Source: Linum tenue (lineage: Eukaryota; Streptophyta; Magnoliopsida; Malpighiales; Linaceae). From it: a stretch of DNA of 64,000 nucleotides. Both the position numbers and the translations under genes were made by a program. How positions within the stretch are numbered: the stretch's first letter is position 1; each line of letters begins with the position of its first letter. Shown here one piece after another: positions 36,142-47,900 of the stretch. The stretch lies in the NCBI GenBank assembly GCA_946122785.1, contig CAMGYJ010000002.1, positions 9,236,339-9,300,338 of the forward strand. Reading direction: 5' to 3'. The notes below the pieces were generated by a model that saw only the letters and a list, made by a program, of their open reading frames with translations, was not told the origin of the DNA and did no database searches.

Positions 36142-37195
36142 CTACGGTGACATGCACTTTTCGGTCGACCTCATATAGGATCAGGTCGACCTAATCAGTT
36201 GTTTCAGTGTACAAACAGTTTCATGGTGTCTACTTTGGAGATTCATATCTTACAATTGGCTAGATGGAAATTGGAGATTAAAGGCTTGTTTTGAAGCTGA
36301 AGTGTCCCTCTACACATTAAAGTACTTGGGAGCTCAATAGAAAGTCCAGAAGACCATTTTTGAACCTGACCAAAAGGCTATGCCAAAACTGGGAAACTGC
36401 CTGAAAATGGCTAAGTCTGGCAACGTGTTTGTCAAGCCTACTTTGGAGCTCAATTTGACAAGCATGGATGCGAGTCAAGTCCAGGGGCCTTTACCACGTT
36501 AAATTAAGTATTTTTTTATACAAAGGCAAGGCATTGAATGAAAGATTGAAATCTTTAAGGCTTCAAACAAAAGGCTCGAAGTTGCTACGAAGGCTGTTTT
36601 TCTGGCAGCTTGCTTGTGCTCGAAGTCTGCCAGAAAAACAGCCTTCGTAGCAACTTCGACCCTTTTGTTTGAAGCCTTAAAGATATCCAATCTTTCATCC
36701 AATTCCTTGAATTTGTATAAAAAAAATACCTAATTTAACGTGGTAGAGGCTCCTGGACTCGACTCGCATTCATGCTTCTCGAATTGAGCTCAAAAATAGG
36801 CTTCACAAACACGTTTCCAGACTTAGCCATTTCTAGGCAGTTTCCCAGTTTTGGCATAGCCTTTTGATGAGGTTCAAAAATGGTCTTCTGAACTTCCTAT
36901 CGAGCTCTCAATCACTTCAATATGTAGAGGGACACTCCAGCTTCAAAACAAGTCATTAGTCTTCAATTTCCATCTAGCCAATTGTATGATATGAATATCC
37001 AAAGTAGGCACCATGAACTGTTTTTACACTGAAACAACATATTAGGTCGACCGGATCCTATATGAGGTCGACCGAATCCTAAATGAGGTCGACCGGATCC
37101 TATATGAGGTCGACCGAATTCTATATGAGGTCGACCTAATCCTAACTGAGGTCGACCGGAAAGTGCAAGTCACCGTGACATGCATGTCACCGTAG
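36142..37195. mobile_element. Long foldback (inverted-repeat) element, about 1.05 kb
   Basis: Left arm 36142-36608 and right arm 36627-37195 are inverted copies around an 18-base loop (36609-36626). The inner 75 bases of each arm differ at only a few places (for example GGCTGTTTTTCTGGCAG against CTGCCAGAAAAACAGCC); the outer parts are alike but with more changes. Outer ends are CTACGGTGACATGCA and its inverse. The right arm is longer because of a 21-bp tandem repeat. No coding sequence and no clear target duplication. A transcript would fold into a very long hairpin. Confidence 0.88.
37044..37148. repeat. Tandem repeat, five copies of a 21-bp unit
   Basis: Unit AGGTCGACCGGATCCTATATG and variants at 37044, 37065, 37086, 37107 and 37128, plus a partial sixth. 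Each contains the palindrome GGTCGACC. The left arm of the foldback has two related but less regular copies (36172-36200). Confidence 0.9.
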
Positions 37196-37941
37196 GCACA
37201 CCCTAATTTTTATTTTTTATTCAAATTATTTTCAGATTATTTTATATTATTCAAAATCATTAAAATGTTATTAATTAGTTACATATTTCATAATGCATCA
37301 AAATATTAGTTATTTTTACATTATCGTTCATAATCTTGGAACTCATTTCTTAGTTAAAATACTAAATTTTTGAAATGTTGACCTTCATTTGTTTTTCCAA
37401 GGCAGTATCATGTTTCCAAATCGATATTACTAACAAAATTACTAACTGAAAGTTAATATTTGGATAATTCTTAGTATTTCGACAGGTTTGGCTAATAAAA
37501 AAAATAAAAATAAAAAGTTTGGCTAATAAATACTCATTACCCAAATATTAATTGGGTATAAAAGTGAAAACTCAACTTACTAGTGCCTGGATATTCGCGT
37601 TTCAAAGAAACACCTACATTGTTATTTCCTATATATATAGATGTTTTCATCGTAACTTAAGTAAAATTAAAGGTATAGTATACCTTGAGTAAGAAAATTA
37701 TATTTAGACTTTAAATTGATCGGAGTTTGGGATATGGTATTGTACCATAATCCTTAAAGATGAATATCTGAGTCTTAATTATATAAATCTCATACGCTAA
37801 AATCAATTTAATTAGAAATAGCAATCAACAGTCACAAGTCGCCAAAATATATGCAAAAAATTACATGCACTATTTTGGGGTTTAAGGTCTATGATTTATA
37901 TAACTAATACCTAGGGTTCACTCAACAAGAGTTAGGGTATA
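37196..37941. other. AT-rich intergenic DNA, nothing recognised
   Basis: Very AT-rich; no coding or repeat structure that I can support. Confidence 0.5.
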
Positions 37942-38626
37942 GTATCATGCAGTGGCGGAGCCAGCATTTCAAACCACCCCTGTCCTCTTTTCATAATATA
38001 AATATATAAATATTTAATTAAAAACAATTTAATAAAAAAATAATTAAAATGAATTATATCTGCATAATTCATTTATAAATTAAAAATAACCGACTATACA
38101 ATCATTACTTTTAACAACCACGACGAGATTTCATATTGTGAAAGAAACGCAAAAAACATTCGTCGTCTACACTATTAAATAAGTCTTTTTCAATGTATCT
38201 CACTAAATTAGCATTAGCAAACTAGTCGCCAAATCGACTTGGAAACTTGTTCTTAATATAACTCAAAGCTGAAAATGCTCTTTTTACATTTGCAGTTGTA
38301 ATTCGTAGAATCAAAACTAGTGGAATTGTCGCTGTCGCTAGACAATTTCAGGGTTGTTGGGAAAAATTGAATAGGCATAAGGAGAAAAGAGATCCAATTA
38401 GGTCTTTATTGCAATTAGAATTCATTTATAGTATAATAAATTAATTTTATGTCAATTTATGAATAAGTGATGAGTTGTGTTGTAGTGAAAAAAATACTCC
38501 AATACTACCTATAGACGTTGTTTTGCATCACCAATATACATATATATGACATATTTTTGTTCCTCCAAAATTTACCCCTGTCCCGGGATAAGGCCCAACG
38601 GGCCTCCCTCCGCCAATGGTATCATG
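37942..38626 (-). mobile_element. hAT element (Tip100/ZMYM-like), 669 bp, with transposase C-terminal relic
   Basis: GTATCATG occurs exactly at 37942-37949 and 38619-38626, an 8-bp hAT target duplication. Ends are CAGTGGCGGAGCCAGC (left) and, inverted, CATTGGCGGAGGGAGG (right). The minus strand around 38290-38110 gives NVKRAFSALSYIKNKF, then LVRYIEKDLFNSVDDE and FHNMKSRRG, the C-terminal dimerisation domain of hAT transposases of the type annotated as zinc finger MYM 1-like; stops interrupt it. An internal-deletion derivative. Confidence 0.92.
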
Positions 38627-39245
38627 CTCCAGAATTCGATCAATCAAGGTCTATATATAATTTTCGTACTCAAAGTAGAATATAGTGGTTTCTATCGTAT
38701 CTTGAGTAAAATCAAAAGTACAGTATATCCTGAATAAGAAAATTATATAAAGATTACACAACAAGAGATGACAAGGTCGTGCAGAGAGGCAACGGTAGGG
38801 ATAACGGAAGAAGGCGACGTTGGCGCTAGGAGGTTGGCGAAAAGGGTTTGTTGGTTTCAAGGCATTGTACTATGCATACACAAACAAAAAAATTACGTGA
38901 AATCGTATTCGTGGTCCGACTGAGAGAACCTTCTATCAAAGTATAAATCAATTTCTAATTTTTAGCTCTATGAAACTCTTAAAAACCATGACTAAACTTT
39001 AATTTCGGCATAAATTTTCTTACTACGGATTTTCCAATATAATGATACTGTTTTACAATCCTTTGAAAAAAAACTATCAAAGCGGCTTCCGTTAAAAATC
39101 AGAGCTGCTCTGGCCACCAAAATAAAGACTAGGCTTTCTTTCGTACTTACAACTTGAGCCTTTACTTCTCTTCAATGGTGTAAACTAGTCCATGGTAATT
39201 TTTTAACTTGACCACCATTGAGATTCCCACACTTGGGCCAACCAT
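38627..39245. other. Intergenic, downstream of MUS81
   Basis: No gene recognised. The 3' UTR of MUS81 should lie at the right end of this stretch (minus strand, leftward from 39245); no clear polyadenylation signal was singled out. Confidence 0.4.
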
Positions 39246-41984
39246 TCATTCTCCCCATACGAACTGGAAAATGTTCCTGCTAGCAGCTGGAGTTACAATG
39301 TCGTTGCTCTGTTGCCTAAGCATGTTCTCTTGCGCATGGAAGTCACCGTCCTGGGTAAGAAGCAAATGCCAAACAATGAGCTTCAAAAAATAGGGCAATT
39401 TCCAGGTTCCCTTCAAGAATTGTAGACGAGTACTTACAAGAGACGAATAGGCCCGAGCAAGAGAGAGGAGCGTCGGGTACAGATCAAGAACAGCCATGGC
39501 AGCCTCCTCCGTCACTTGCGAAACCTGCACAGGACCAATCTTGGTGCTTCTTACTACTTTTGTTAATTACATTCGGGGGTGGATTGCTTGGCTAAAGGAA
39601 AGAGAATCAATGTACCTGCATCAGCTGATTAGCAAACACATCACTGATGGTCATCTTGTCAAGTTCTTCACACCTCTTGACGAAATCGCGATAGAGTGGG
39701 CAGGTGCCACGCTGCTGGGATCGATCACAAGTTGACAGCAAGCGGTAATATAGCGAAATGGACTTGGTGAGATAGCCGTACTTCTTCAGTGTATCAAGTA
39801 AACTGGTAGTTCTCTGGATATCAAAGCCCTCCAGAATCTCTGTCGTAAAACAACTGCAAGGGTAGGGTAGCAGGAAATTCAATGTAAAAAAAGGAGTTGA
39901 ACACATCGTAGCATCATTTTAATCTATAAACAGTAAGAAACCAGTTTGCAACAAATGGATTTCAATGGTTCTTTTTTAGAACTGTGCTAGCTGAAAACAA
40001 TAGTCGCTTACGCTGTTTTTATGCTATCAGCTCCCTCACAAGAGGTGGGATCGCCTTCAACCAGATACATCAGCTTCTTAAGCCCACATCTCTGCAAATA
40101 ACAGTGTGTTTTTTAGTTGTTATGTTGTTGTCAAAATAAGAGAGCCAGAGAAATCAATAAATTGGTGCGACCACAGTAGTTAAACCAAATTTAACTGAAC
40201 AGATTGGGATTAGTACGCAGCTCGACCAGAGTACACTAACTATACCAGAGGAAAAGAAAAATGTGTACCTGAAGCCTCAACTTCTGGTCTCTATAGCGAT
40301 GTTCCCTAATCGATGACCGCAAATCATCAACATTTTTCCGCTCGACAACGAAATCAAGAACGTATTCATCAAAATGATACTTGTGGCGAGCTAGCCAGAT
40401 TGCATCCCCAACTGGTAACCGCCTGACCTGAGAAATAGCCCATTTGTGTAAACACTACTGAAGGGAACACCAAACTTTACTATACATATGTAAATATATC
40501 CTCCAGGCACAAGTGATCACAAATGAAAAGGAAATCCTGATGTACATCTTAAAATGCAATCTAACATCAGAGCCATGAACTAGAAACAAAAATCTTTCCA
40601 AGATGACCATGAACACAAACTGCAGTGCTGCTCCAAGGAAATATTTTAGAAAAAGAAATTTGGTCAAGGGACAAGTAACTGAAGCTTTCACATCTTTGAT
40701 AGAGAGGAGGCTAACCCAGCAGGCAGCTCTTGTGGAATAAAGCGTCAGAATTCAGATTTAACCCTCTCTAGCATATAGGATTTCAATGATTCCAAGAACA
40801 AGTAAAAATCTACAAGAAAGTTTCTGGCATAGGACGACAACAACAGTCTATTTGACTGAACTCCAACATAATTTGAGAAATCTTTGGAAGGAAAAGAGAA
40901 GGTTTAAAGATCAAACTCTCCTACCTCTACTTTTATTCTGTGCTCCTTGCACATCCCATCAATAAGTTTCCTGCCTCTTGACCTGTAAACTACAGATTAT
41001 GTTAGTATGACCAATCAAATCAACAGTAGATTCTCATGCGATCAACAAAATTAACTATTTCTATAGCACAAGCATACAAAAAATCTTCTTTCCCCGATTA
41101 TGAGTAATGAACATGTTTTCATATTAGCAGCAAGGTTGACAGAACCGACAAAACTACCAAATGAAGAAGAGGCAGGGCAAGGGTGCTTTGCCTTCAAGTT
41201 ACTCACCCATGAGTTGCAAACTGCTCACGGTCATCTAATACAAGGAGGACTTCATACACATCCTCAAACCTCTCCCCAACGCCAAGAGGAGGCATGCTCA
41301 ACACACTCATGTTTGGTTGAGCGACCTCAGAACTTGACAACTTCATTGTACAGTCCTACAAGAGGATGCCATTAGCATTCAGTAACTGTTAATTGAGGTG
41401 CCTACCTGCTTTTGTGGATGGGATTGGAATCCGAAAGGTCAGGTAGCTAATAGAAAATGTCAAATATAAAGGTGCACAAACATTTGATGAGCAAGCTTGC
41501 AGATTTAATGAGGCAGTTGTAGAACAAGCATTGACATTATTACTGCAATCCCAATCCATTTGACTACTTCGACTGCCACAAGTACCAACCTGACCTGGAC
41601 ATTTGTAAAAAGGCCCATCACTTGAGGAAAGCCAGTTCCTATCTCAAATGTGATTGCTAAAGGAGATAAAAGGGACCTTATTACCGTGGGAATAAGTTGG
41701 AGTAGTTGATTCTGCTTGGCAATAATTTCCCAGGGTTTGAGATTCTGAGTTCAGGCCATAAATTTGTTCTTCTCGAAGACAACACAGGACCGCTGGCCAG
41801 AGTGATGAGATATCCTTCTGACCAGAAGTTCTCGACACTTCAATGAAGGCATCAAAAACTTGTTCCTTGGAATAACCCATATGCAGAAACTGCAACACAG
41901 ATGTAGCATAGGTCAAGGAGATTTACAATTGAAAAAAGTGATTCTGGTAACCATCAAGAACCTATACCAGTAAAATAATAATGA

Positions 41985-42027
<43 letters not shown>

Positions 42028-44400
42028 TCGCCATTATAAAAAAAAATAATAATAATAATAACAACAACAACAACAACAACAAATTGCAAAGCCGGTGTAA
42101 AGAACAATACAAACATGAAAGAATTTGGTACTTGCAATCAATGCAGTCAAAAGCGCGATTCTATCTAGAAGCAGAAAAGGGGTAAAATCATAAAGCGTAG
42201 AATCAAAGCGTAAAAACGTAAGTTTTTGAAGCATACTGAAAAATAACTAAAAAACTAGGACATATACTATGTAAAATATGAATGCACGGAATTTAGATAA
42301 GTTAATAAATACATGCAATTCATGCCTCAAGTAGAGCAACTTGTAGCATCTTAATAATAAGTTTGTAAACATAAATTTTAACAATAAGCCACTTCTTCCT
42401 CTATGCTAATGCATTCGGGAAGAGCTTAGCTGGTGAATTAGATTACTCTATTAAAGTTGAGAATGCATCCAAGTACATTATATGTATCTTTTAATCTCAA
42501 ATGTATCATATTGTTGGTGATTCACTTTTAAAATATACTTTTTATAATTAATTCCATGAAAAGAATACTCATTTAGTGAACTAAAAGCGTAAAAACGTAA
42601 AGCGTTTTAGTGAAATAGAAGCGTAAAAACGTAAAGCGTTTTGGTGAAATAGAAGCGTAAAAGCGTAAGCTTTTAAGCTTTAAAGCGCAATTTAGTCCGA
42701 TTTTATACACTTAAGTTTTTATATGGAAACGAAAGCGTTTTGGTGACCTAAAAGCGTAAAATCGTAAGTTTTTAAGTTTTAAAACGCGATTTTGACTGCA
42801 TTGCTTGCAATCCTTTAGAGAAAAAGAAAAGAAGTTATGAGCTGCTAGAAATTTTACCTTTTCAAAGGATTGAGGAGGAAGATCAAAAGATCTCTCCTGT
42901 TGAGTCAAGTCCACCGATAGAATAGTAACTTCAGGAGATGAAGTAGACTGAGTTGATTCCTTATCTGCTGTATTGCGAATGTCCAAATTTGAAGAATCCT
43001 TTGCATGAGCTGAAGTCTCCATAGGGTCCAGCAGGCGAGATCTCACCAGACATTCCCTCGCTACGTCTTGTCCTTCCTGTGTTATCGTGTACCTACAAAT
43101 GGATGAAGTGCGTTTCTAACAAGGGAGTGTAAAAAAGAAGAAGCAAGCAAGTGAATTACTAGATGACTGTAGAATATCAGAGATCTAAGGTGATTTTCTT
43201 GCTGAGCTTGTAGTCCCTTAAATATAAGGAATTACACATGAATCAGAACTGATAGCAAACCGGAGGGTTAAGTTTTTGTTCTAGTCGGCACACCATCCAA
43301 GGGATACAAGGATCGTTCTTTTAAGTTTGACTGGGAGGCCAATGGCAGAAACAGCGCTACCTTGGTGGTTAGTACTAAATTTGCAAGCAAATAACTACCA
43401 GATTGCCCCAACAAGCTGTCCGAATATGGTAGACCAGTTCTGGCACCTTTTACCAGGACAACTAGCCACTAATGGAAGCAGTTCAGCCTCAACTGGGGTC
43501 ATAAGAGCTGCAATAAGGGCACAAACTGCTTTAAGAGAAAGTAGTGCACCAGGAGGCCATACCCTTCTGACATTTCCTGAAATTTGAAGCTTCTAGATGA
43601 TATAGTTTCACAAATTTCCGTTAGGACAACAATCCTCTGATTTTCAATTAATTATGTTGTGCCATAAACATGAACTTCAAATGGAGGCGTGCCTATGGAC
43701 ATATTAGGAAAACCACATGCTATTGATGCAAGTAGAAAAATTCACTACTGCCATACTTTGCAGGGCAACTCGATTTGACAACTAATTCTTTGGTTATCAA
43801 TGTCTTCATGCAGCTCCATCCGGAGTACAAGTCCCTTGGGGAACTTCCAAATCGTGTTGGCTTCCCTTTTCCCTTTTCTGGCCTGGTAAAGAAACACCAT
43901 TCAAACCCATCAATTTTCTTCCTAAAAGTTCGAGGAAGGAAATTATAGAACATGCCATTAATATACTATAACTACTTACGCTATTGGCACCCGAGAAAGT
44001 CCACTTGCTTCAGCTGCATCGATCAGCTCCTGCTTACGCATAAACTCCTCGCCATTTGTAGTCCCCCTAATTGCAAAATCAAAGAATCCAAATGAGTTGG
44101 ACAGGGCAAACAGGAACACAGGACGAGATGTACAAGAACTTTTGAGAAAGCAAAACATTCAATTACCTGTAAAGTGTGATCAGTAATGCATATGCTACGG
44201 AATTCTTTTGGGGAACATAACGTTTTTTGGCACTAGCCTTCTTTGCTATTTAGACCAAAAGAACTTTGATTAAGAATCAGTATGAGTCAGCCATTTGCAG
44301 TTCTAACAGATGCGGCTATTTTTACCTTTTCCAGTCAAGTTCTCGGGTTCAGGGCTTCCAGCATCACTATTGCAACGTCTCATCGGCTTCACCATCGTAG
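39246..44400 (-). CDS. MUS81: Crossover-junction endonuclease MUS81
   Basis: Nuclease of the XPF family that, with EME1, cuts branched DNA such as D-loops and stalled forks in the nucleus. Exons placed, in order: about 44385-44326, 44245-44167, 44066-43980, 43882-43757, 43092-42858, 41889-41677, 41355-41207, 40982-40925, 40427-40269, 40091-40012, 39853-39616, 39524-39438, 39350-39246 (TGA). Phases agree. Motifs: winged-helix part (KRYVPQKNSVAYALLITLYR; GWSCMKTLITKELVVKSSCP); nuclease opening VLLVLDDREQF; catalytic VVERKNVDDL in the GDXnERKX3D signature; CFTTEILEGFDIQRTTSLLD; C-terminal helix-hairpin-helix region ending NIFQFVWGE. The exon ending at 41677 uses a weak donor (AAG|GTCCCT), chosen because it keeps the frame. 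The first exon(s), which should encode the N-terminal helix-hairpin-helix, could not be found. The intron 41890-42857 carries a hAT element. Otherwise it looks functional. Confidence 0.92.
41973..42082. repeat. Trinucleotide microsatellite (AAT/ATT/AAC) in a MUS81 intron
   Basis: Runs of AAT, then ATT, a short unique stretch, then AAT and AAC units. The AAT and ATT blocks are complementary and could pair. It lies about 60 bases left of the intronic hAT element. Confidence 0.9.
42131..42811. mobile_element. Non-autonomous hAT element (665 bp) inside a MUS81 intron
   Basis: CTTGCAAT stands exactly at 42131-42138 and 42804-42811 (8-bp duplication). The element, 42139-42803, begins CAATGCAGTCAAAA and ends with its exact inverse; the similarity continues inward for about eight more bases with a few changes. 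The subterminal zone, particularly 42588-42780, is built from the words AAGCGTAAAAACGTAAAGCG and TTTTGGTGA in several copies, as hAT transposase-binding repeats often are. No coding capacity seen. Confidence 0.93.
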
Positions 44401-44469
44401 TACAAGAACCCCCACAAGAAAACAATTGGAAAGTGATACGGAAAATATCAAGGTAGTGCAATAGTGACT

Positions 44470-44880
44470 CCCCCAGCCTAGTAGTGTTAGATTACTTTCC
44501 TGAGGAATCCATCACTTACAGTTATCAACCAAAAGTTCCTAAGTCGTCGACCGTCAAGCGAATTTTGGAACAGGCAGACTTCTACCTAGCAAAGAAAGCT
44601 TAGCTGAGAGTTGGTCAAGTTGCTACAGTTTCAGCAACAATCCAGAGCTAGAGCACCAGGGGAAAGAATGTTGTTCCTGCAAAAGGAACATAACTAGCGA
44701 GTTAAGAGCCTATCAATCCTTCAGAAGAGAGCAATAGCCTTGAAAGAGGAAGAGCTGGCATTGGAGGATGCTATCGGGGGCCTGCAGTTGCTGCTTTCGC
44801 TGAAACTTTCAGCCACCGCTAGCCACTATAGCCGCCATGAAAATGACTAGAAACGAAACTACTAATCGTAACTCGGTCGA
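44470..44880. other. Unassigned segment upstream of the placed MUS81 exons
   Basis: Expected site for the first MUS81 exons, but no matching reading frame was found on the minus strand. On the plus strand 44705-44850 reads ILQKRAIALKEEELALEDAI and then GLQLLLSLKLS, a helical, coiled-coil-like peptide, and further left 44620-44690 gives LLQFQQQSRARAPGERMLFL. These may be chance or a relic of an unidentified plus-strand gene. A GC-rich likely first exon or 5' UTR of MUS81 lies at about 45038-45250, ending CTTACAG|GTCAGT on the minus strand. Confidence 0.3.
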
Positions 44881-45471
44881 CTTACAACGAGTATAGACTG
44901 TACATATCAAATCATTCACATATGCTCTCAATCTAGTTCTGAACCAAAGCTGATCGCAACCCTAACTCAAACGCACAGAAGTCGATTAAAAAAAAAACAG
45001 GGAGATGGAGGCAAACCATAATGAAGCTGGACTGACCTGTAAGATGCAACTGGCGGATCGAGATGACTTTGGAGTTTGCCCTTGATCTCCTCTCCAAGCG
45101 CCTTTTTTTCCCTCGCCGATCTTCAGCGAAACCCTAGCGCCATTTCTTTCTTGATTAATCTTATTGGTGGGATTGATTGAAAACTGCTGCGGAGGTGAAG
45201 GAGGAGGAGGTCAATTTGGAGGAGCCGGTCAGTGGAGCAAATCCGATGAGACGCGAATCGAGTTCCGAGAGGGAAGAAGAGCAGTAAGTAAGAATTATGG
45301 GAAACTGAAGTGTGGAGTTTCAGCGTCCCTTTAGCCTTCTGAAAGTCCGACTTGGATATCTTGTTCCGTTGGCGGGAAAAGTTGTGTACCCGAAGTTGGG
45401 ATAGTGCACTGCTTTCCAATCGAATTTCATTTTCTTAATCGTGTAGATTAATTCGTGTATATTAATTCATA

Positions 45472-45570
45472 TTTGTTTATTTCTACTTACATTTTCTTCA
45501 TTTTAACGCCATATAAATTCAAATTAAAATAAAAAAGATATGATCCGTTGAAAATTTAAGAGAGAAAATT
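45472..45570 (+). repeat. Direct repeat, copy 1 (about 98 bp)
   Basis: TTTGTTTATTTCTACTTAYA onward, matching 46919-47015 with few differences. The pair flanks the front part of the copia pol remnant and the Helitron-like piece. Confidence 0.85.
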
Positions 45571-45604
45571 TCTACTTACATTTTCTTCATTTTCTTCATT
45601 TCCT

Positions 45605-46446
45605 TCTCCAACATGATCTCTTATGACAAGCTTTCCTCCCATCACAAACGTTTTCTTCTAAACATTTCAAGTCACAGAGAACCTCAAACATACAATGAGG
45701 CTTCTCAACATGACATTTGGAATGATGCAATGCAGTTAGAGATCAAAGCATTACTCAGAAACCATACATAGGATGTTGTCAGTTTGCCTAAGGGTAAGAA
45801 ACCAATAGGCAACAAATGGATCTACAAGGATAAGTTTCTTTCTGATGGTTCACTTGAGAGACATAAAGCCAGATTAGTGGCAAAAGGAAATACTCAACAT
45901 GAAGGTGTAGACTACAAAGATACATTTGCTCCTGTCATAAAAATGACAACAGGCAGGACCTTTCTAGCCATTGCAGCCATGAGGAACTGGCACATACATC
46001 AGTTAGATGTAAACAATGCCTTCCTTCATGGTGACCTTGAAGAAGAAGTGTACATGACACTGCCAAAAGGCTATGCGCCTCCTTCTGATGTGCCAAATCT
46101 AGTTTGCAGGTTAAGAAAGTCTATTTATGGTTTAAAACAAGCATCACGTTAGTGGTTCTCCAAGCTTACTGACAAATTACAAAAGGTTGGATACATTCAA
46201 AGTCAAGCAGACCATTCTCTCTTCTTCAAGGTCACTGAAACAAGCTACACATGCATTCTCATTTATGTGGATGATTTGGTTTTTGGGGGCAATGATATTA
46301 CAGAAATCGAAGAACTGAAAAAGATTCTTCACAATGAGTTCAGTATTAAGGACCTTGGCAATCTGAGGTATTTTTTGGGAATTGAAGTGGCTCGCAGCAC
46401 ATCAGGGATTCATTTGTCACAAAAGAAAGTATGCATGATATTCGTG
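45605..46446 (+). pseudogene. Copia reverse transcriptase fragment, broken
   Basis: Plus-strand translation starts with a worn pre-RT piece (SYDKLSSHHKRFLLNI), then the RT domain: [65 protein letters not shown], and the catalytic ILIYVDDLVFGGND near 46260. In-frame stops fall at 45768 and 46150. It ends abruptly after GIHLSQKKV at about 46430. No LTR is attached. It belongs to a different copia family from the one at 54888. Confidence 0.9.
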
Positions 46447-46465
46447 GGGTTCTAGATCGGAATAT

Positions 46466-46837
46466 TCTCTATTATCTTATACCGACATATGAGAAGAGAA
46501 AGAAAATGAAAAACTCTTCGCTTTTTTTTTTATTAATTGAAACATATTTTCTTATTCTAACTTCTTCGTTTGTGGCCTTAAATTTTTGTCACTTTTTTTA
46601 GTTTGATACAAAATTCTAAATCGATAAAGAACGATATACAGAGAGCTCAGTTAATACAATTAAATTTTTCAGAAATAAAAAGGTATAAAAGTATAAAATA
46701 TTATCTAAAATAAGGTAAGTGAGATTTACAATTACATGTATATTAGCTCAACAAAAATAGATAATAATTAGAATACTATAACGAATTATAAAATAACCAA
46801 ACATAATGCATCCCTCAACGGGCGGGTAAAAAACTAG
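46466..46837 (+). mobile_element. Possible short non-autonomous Helitron
   Basis: Right end CAACGGGCGGGTAAAAAACTAG followed by T resembles a Helitron 3' terminus (GC-rich hairpin remnant, CTRR, then T). The left end TCTCTATTATCTTATACC resembles Helitron 5' ends, but the base before it is T rather than the expected A. AT-rich interior without coding sequence. It separates the two halves of the copia remnant. Confidence 0.4.
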
Positions 46838-46918
46838 TAGTAAATATGGGTCTGCGTGAACAGAAAACTAAGTCTTGTTGTACAGGGATTGCAGATTTGT
46901 GCAAATTGCTCTTCTTAA

Positions 46919-47015
46919 TTTGTTTATTTCTACTTATATTTTCTTCATTTTAACGCCATATAAATTCAAATTAAAATAAAAGAGATATGATCCGTTGCAA
47001 ATTTAAGAGAAAATT
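46919..47015 (+). repeat. Direct repeat, copy 2
   Basis: Partner of 45472-45570; shares TTTTAACGCCATATAAATTC and GATATGATCCGTTG. Differences are few (TACTTACATT/TACTTATATT, GTTGAAAA/GTTGCAAA). Confidence 0.85.
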
Positions 47016-47375
47016 AGTAAGGATTAGGTTAAACAAATGACCCTTCCATGTAAATGACTACTATCTTCTGTACCAACATCTTGAAATCTCTCATATTATT
47101 ATCATTAGTTGATTTCATGAGTTTGTAATTTGTGTTATATGAGCATATCTTACTCGGTAACTTTCTAATTGTGAGTGGCAAATATAGCATGGATTATAGC
47201 GTGCACTACTAATATGCAAGTCTTCTTTAACATCACGATATGTGAGAAGTCAGCTTACAAAGGAAGATGGCTCTAGACAGTTTGAAGTTAAAATTTCTAG
47301 AAGCCTAATAAGACGCTTGTTGTATCTACGTGCTTGCTAGCTCAAACAAAGATTCACTATAAGACAACTCGAATA
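47016..47375. other. No gene recognised
   Basis: About 360 bp between the direct repeat and the copia RNase H relic. It may include worn copia sequence, but no motif is readable. Confidence 0.35.
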
Positions 47376-47900
47376 CTATTAAGGTACATTAAGGATCTCA
47401 TTGATCATGGTCTGATGTTCAAAGGAGGAAAGGAAGTGACAGTCACAGTGTTGGATATTCAAAGGACATGAATGAAAAAACATCTATATTTACTTTTGCT
47501 AAATCAAAAGACGTTTGTTGGAGTTCAAAGAAGCTAACCACTGTAGCTTAGTCAGCTGCTAAAGGTACGTATATTATTGGGTATGAAGTAGTGAATCATG
47601 CAGTTTTGGCTAAGTTAACTCAATAGAGATTTTTTTTGCCTATTATCATCAAAAGTGACGATCAAACTACAGTTTCAATGGCTAATAACTTTATGCTCTA
47701 TGGCAGAACTAAGCACATCAAGATCAAATATCATGCTATGATTGAAGTTGAAGCTAAAGATGAATGATTGATCATTCGCTCAACGTTCGACTCAAATTTA
47801 GCGTGTTGACATTTTTATTAAGTCACTGTCTAAGTCCATATTTGATGAACGGAAGAGGATGATTAGAATGCTCAGTGGCATTGACAAGGAAGATTGTTGC
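47376..47900 (+). pseudogene. Copia RNase H relic, heavily decayed
   Basis: Frames give LRYIKDLIDHGLMFKGG, then GYSKDMNEKTSIFTFA-like text, FAKSKDVCWSSKKLTTVA, and GRTKHIKIKYHAMIEVE, the standard order of the copia RT-RNase H tail (compare [12 protein letters not shown] in the element at 54888). Many stops. Probably the back half of the pol seen at 45605-46446. Confidence 0.75.
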
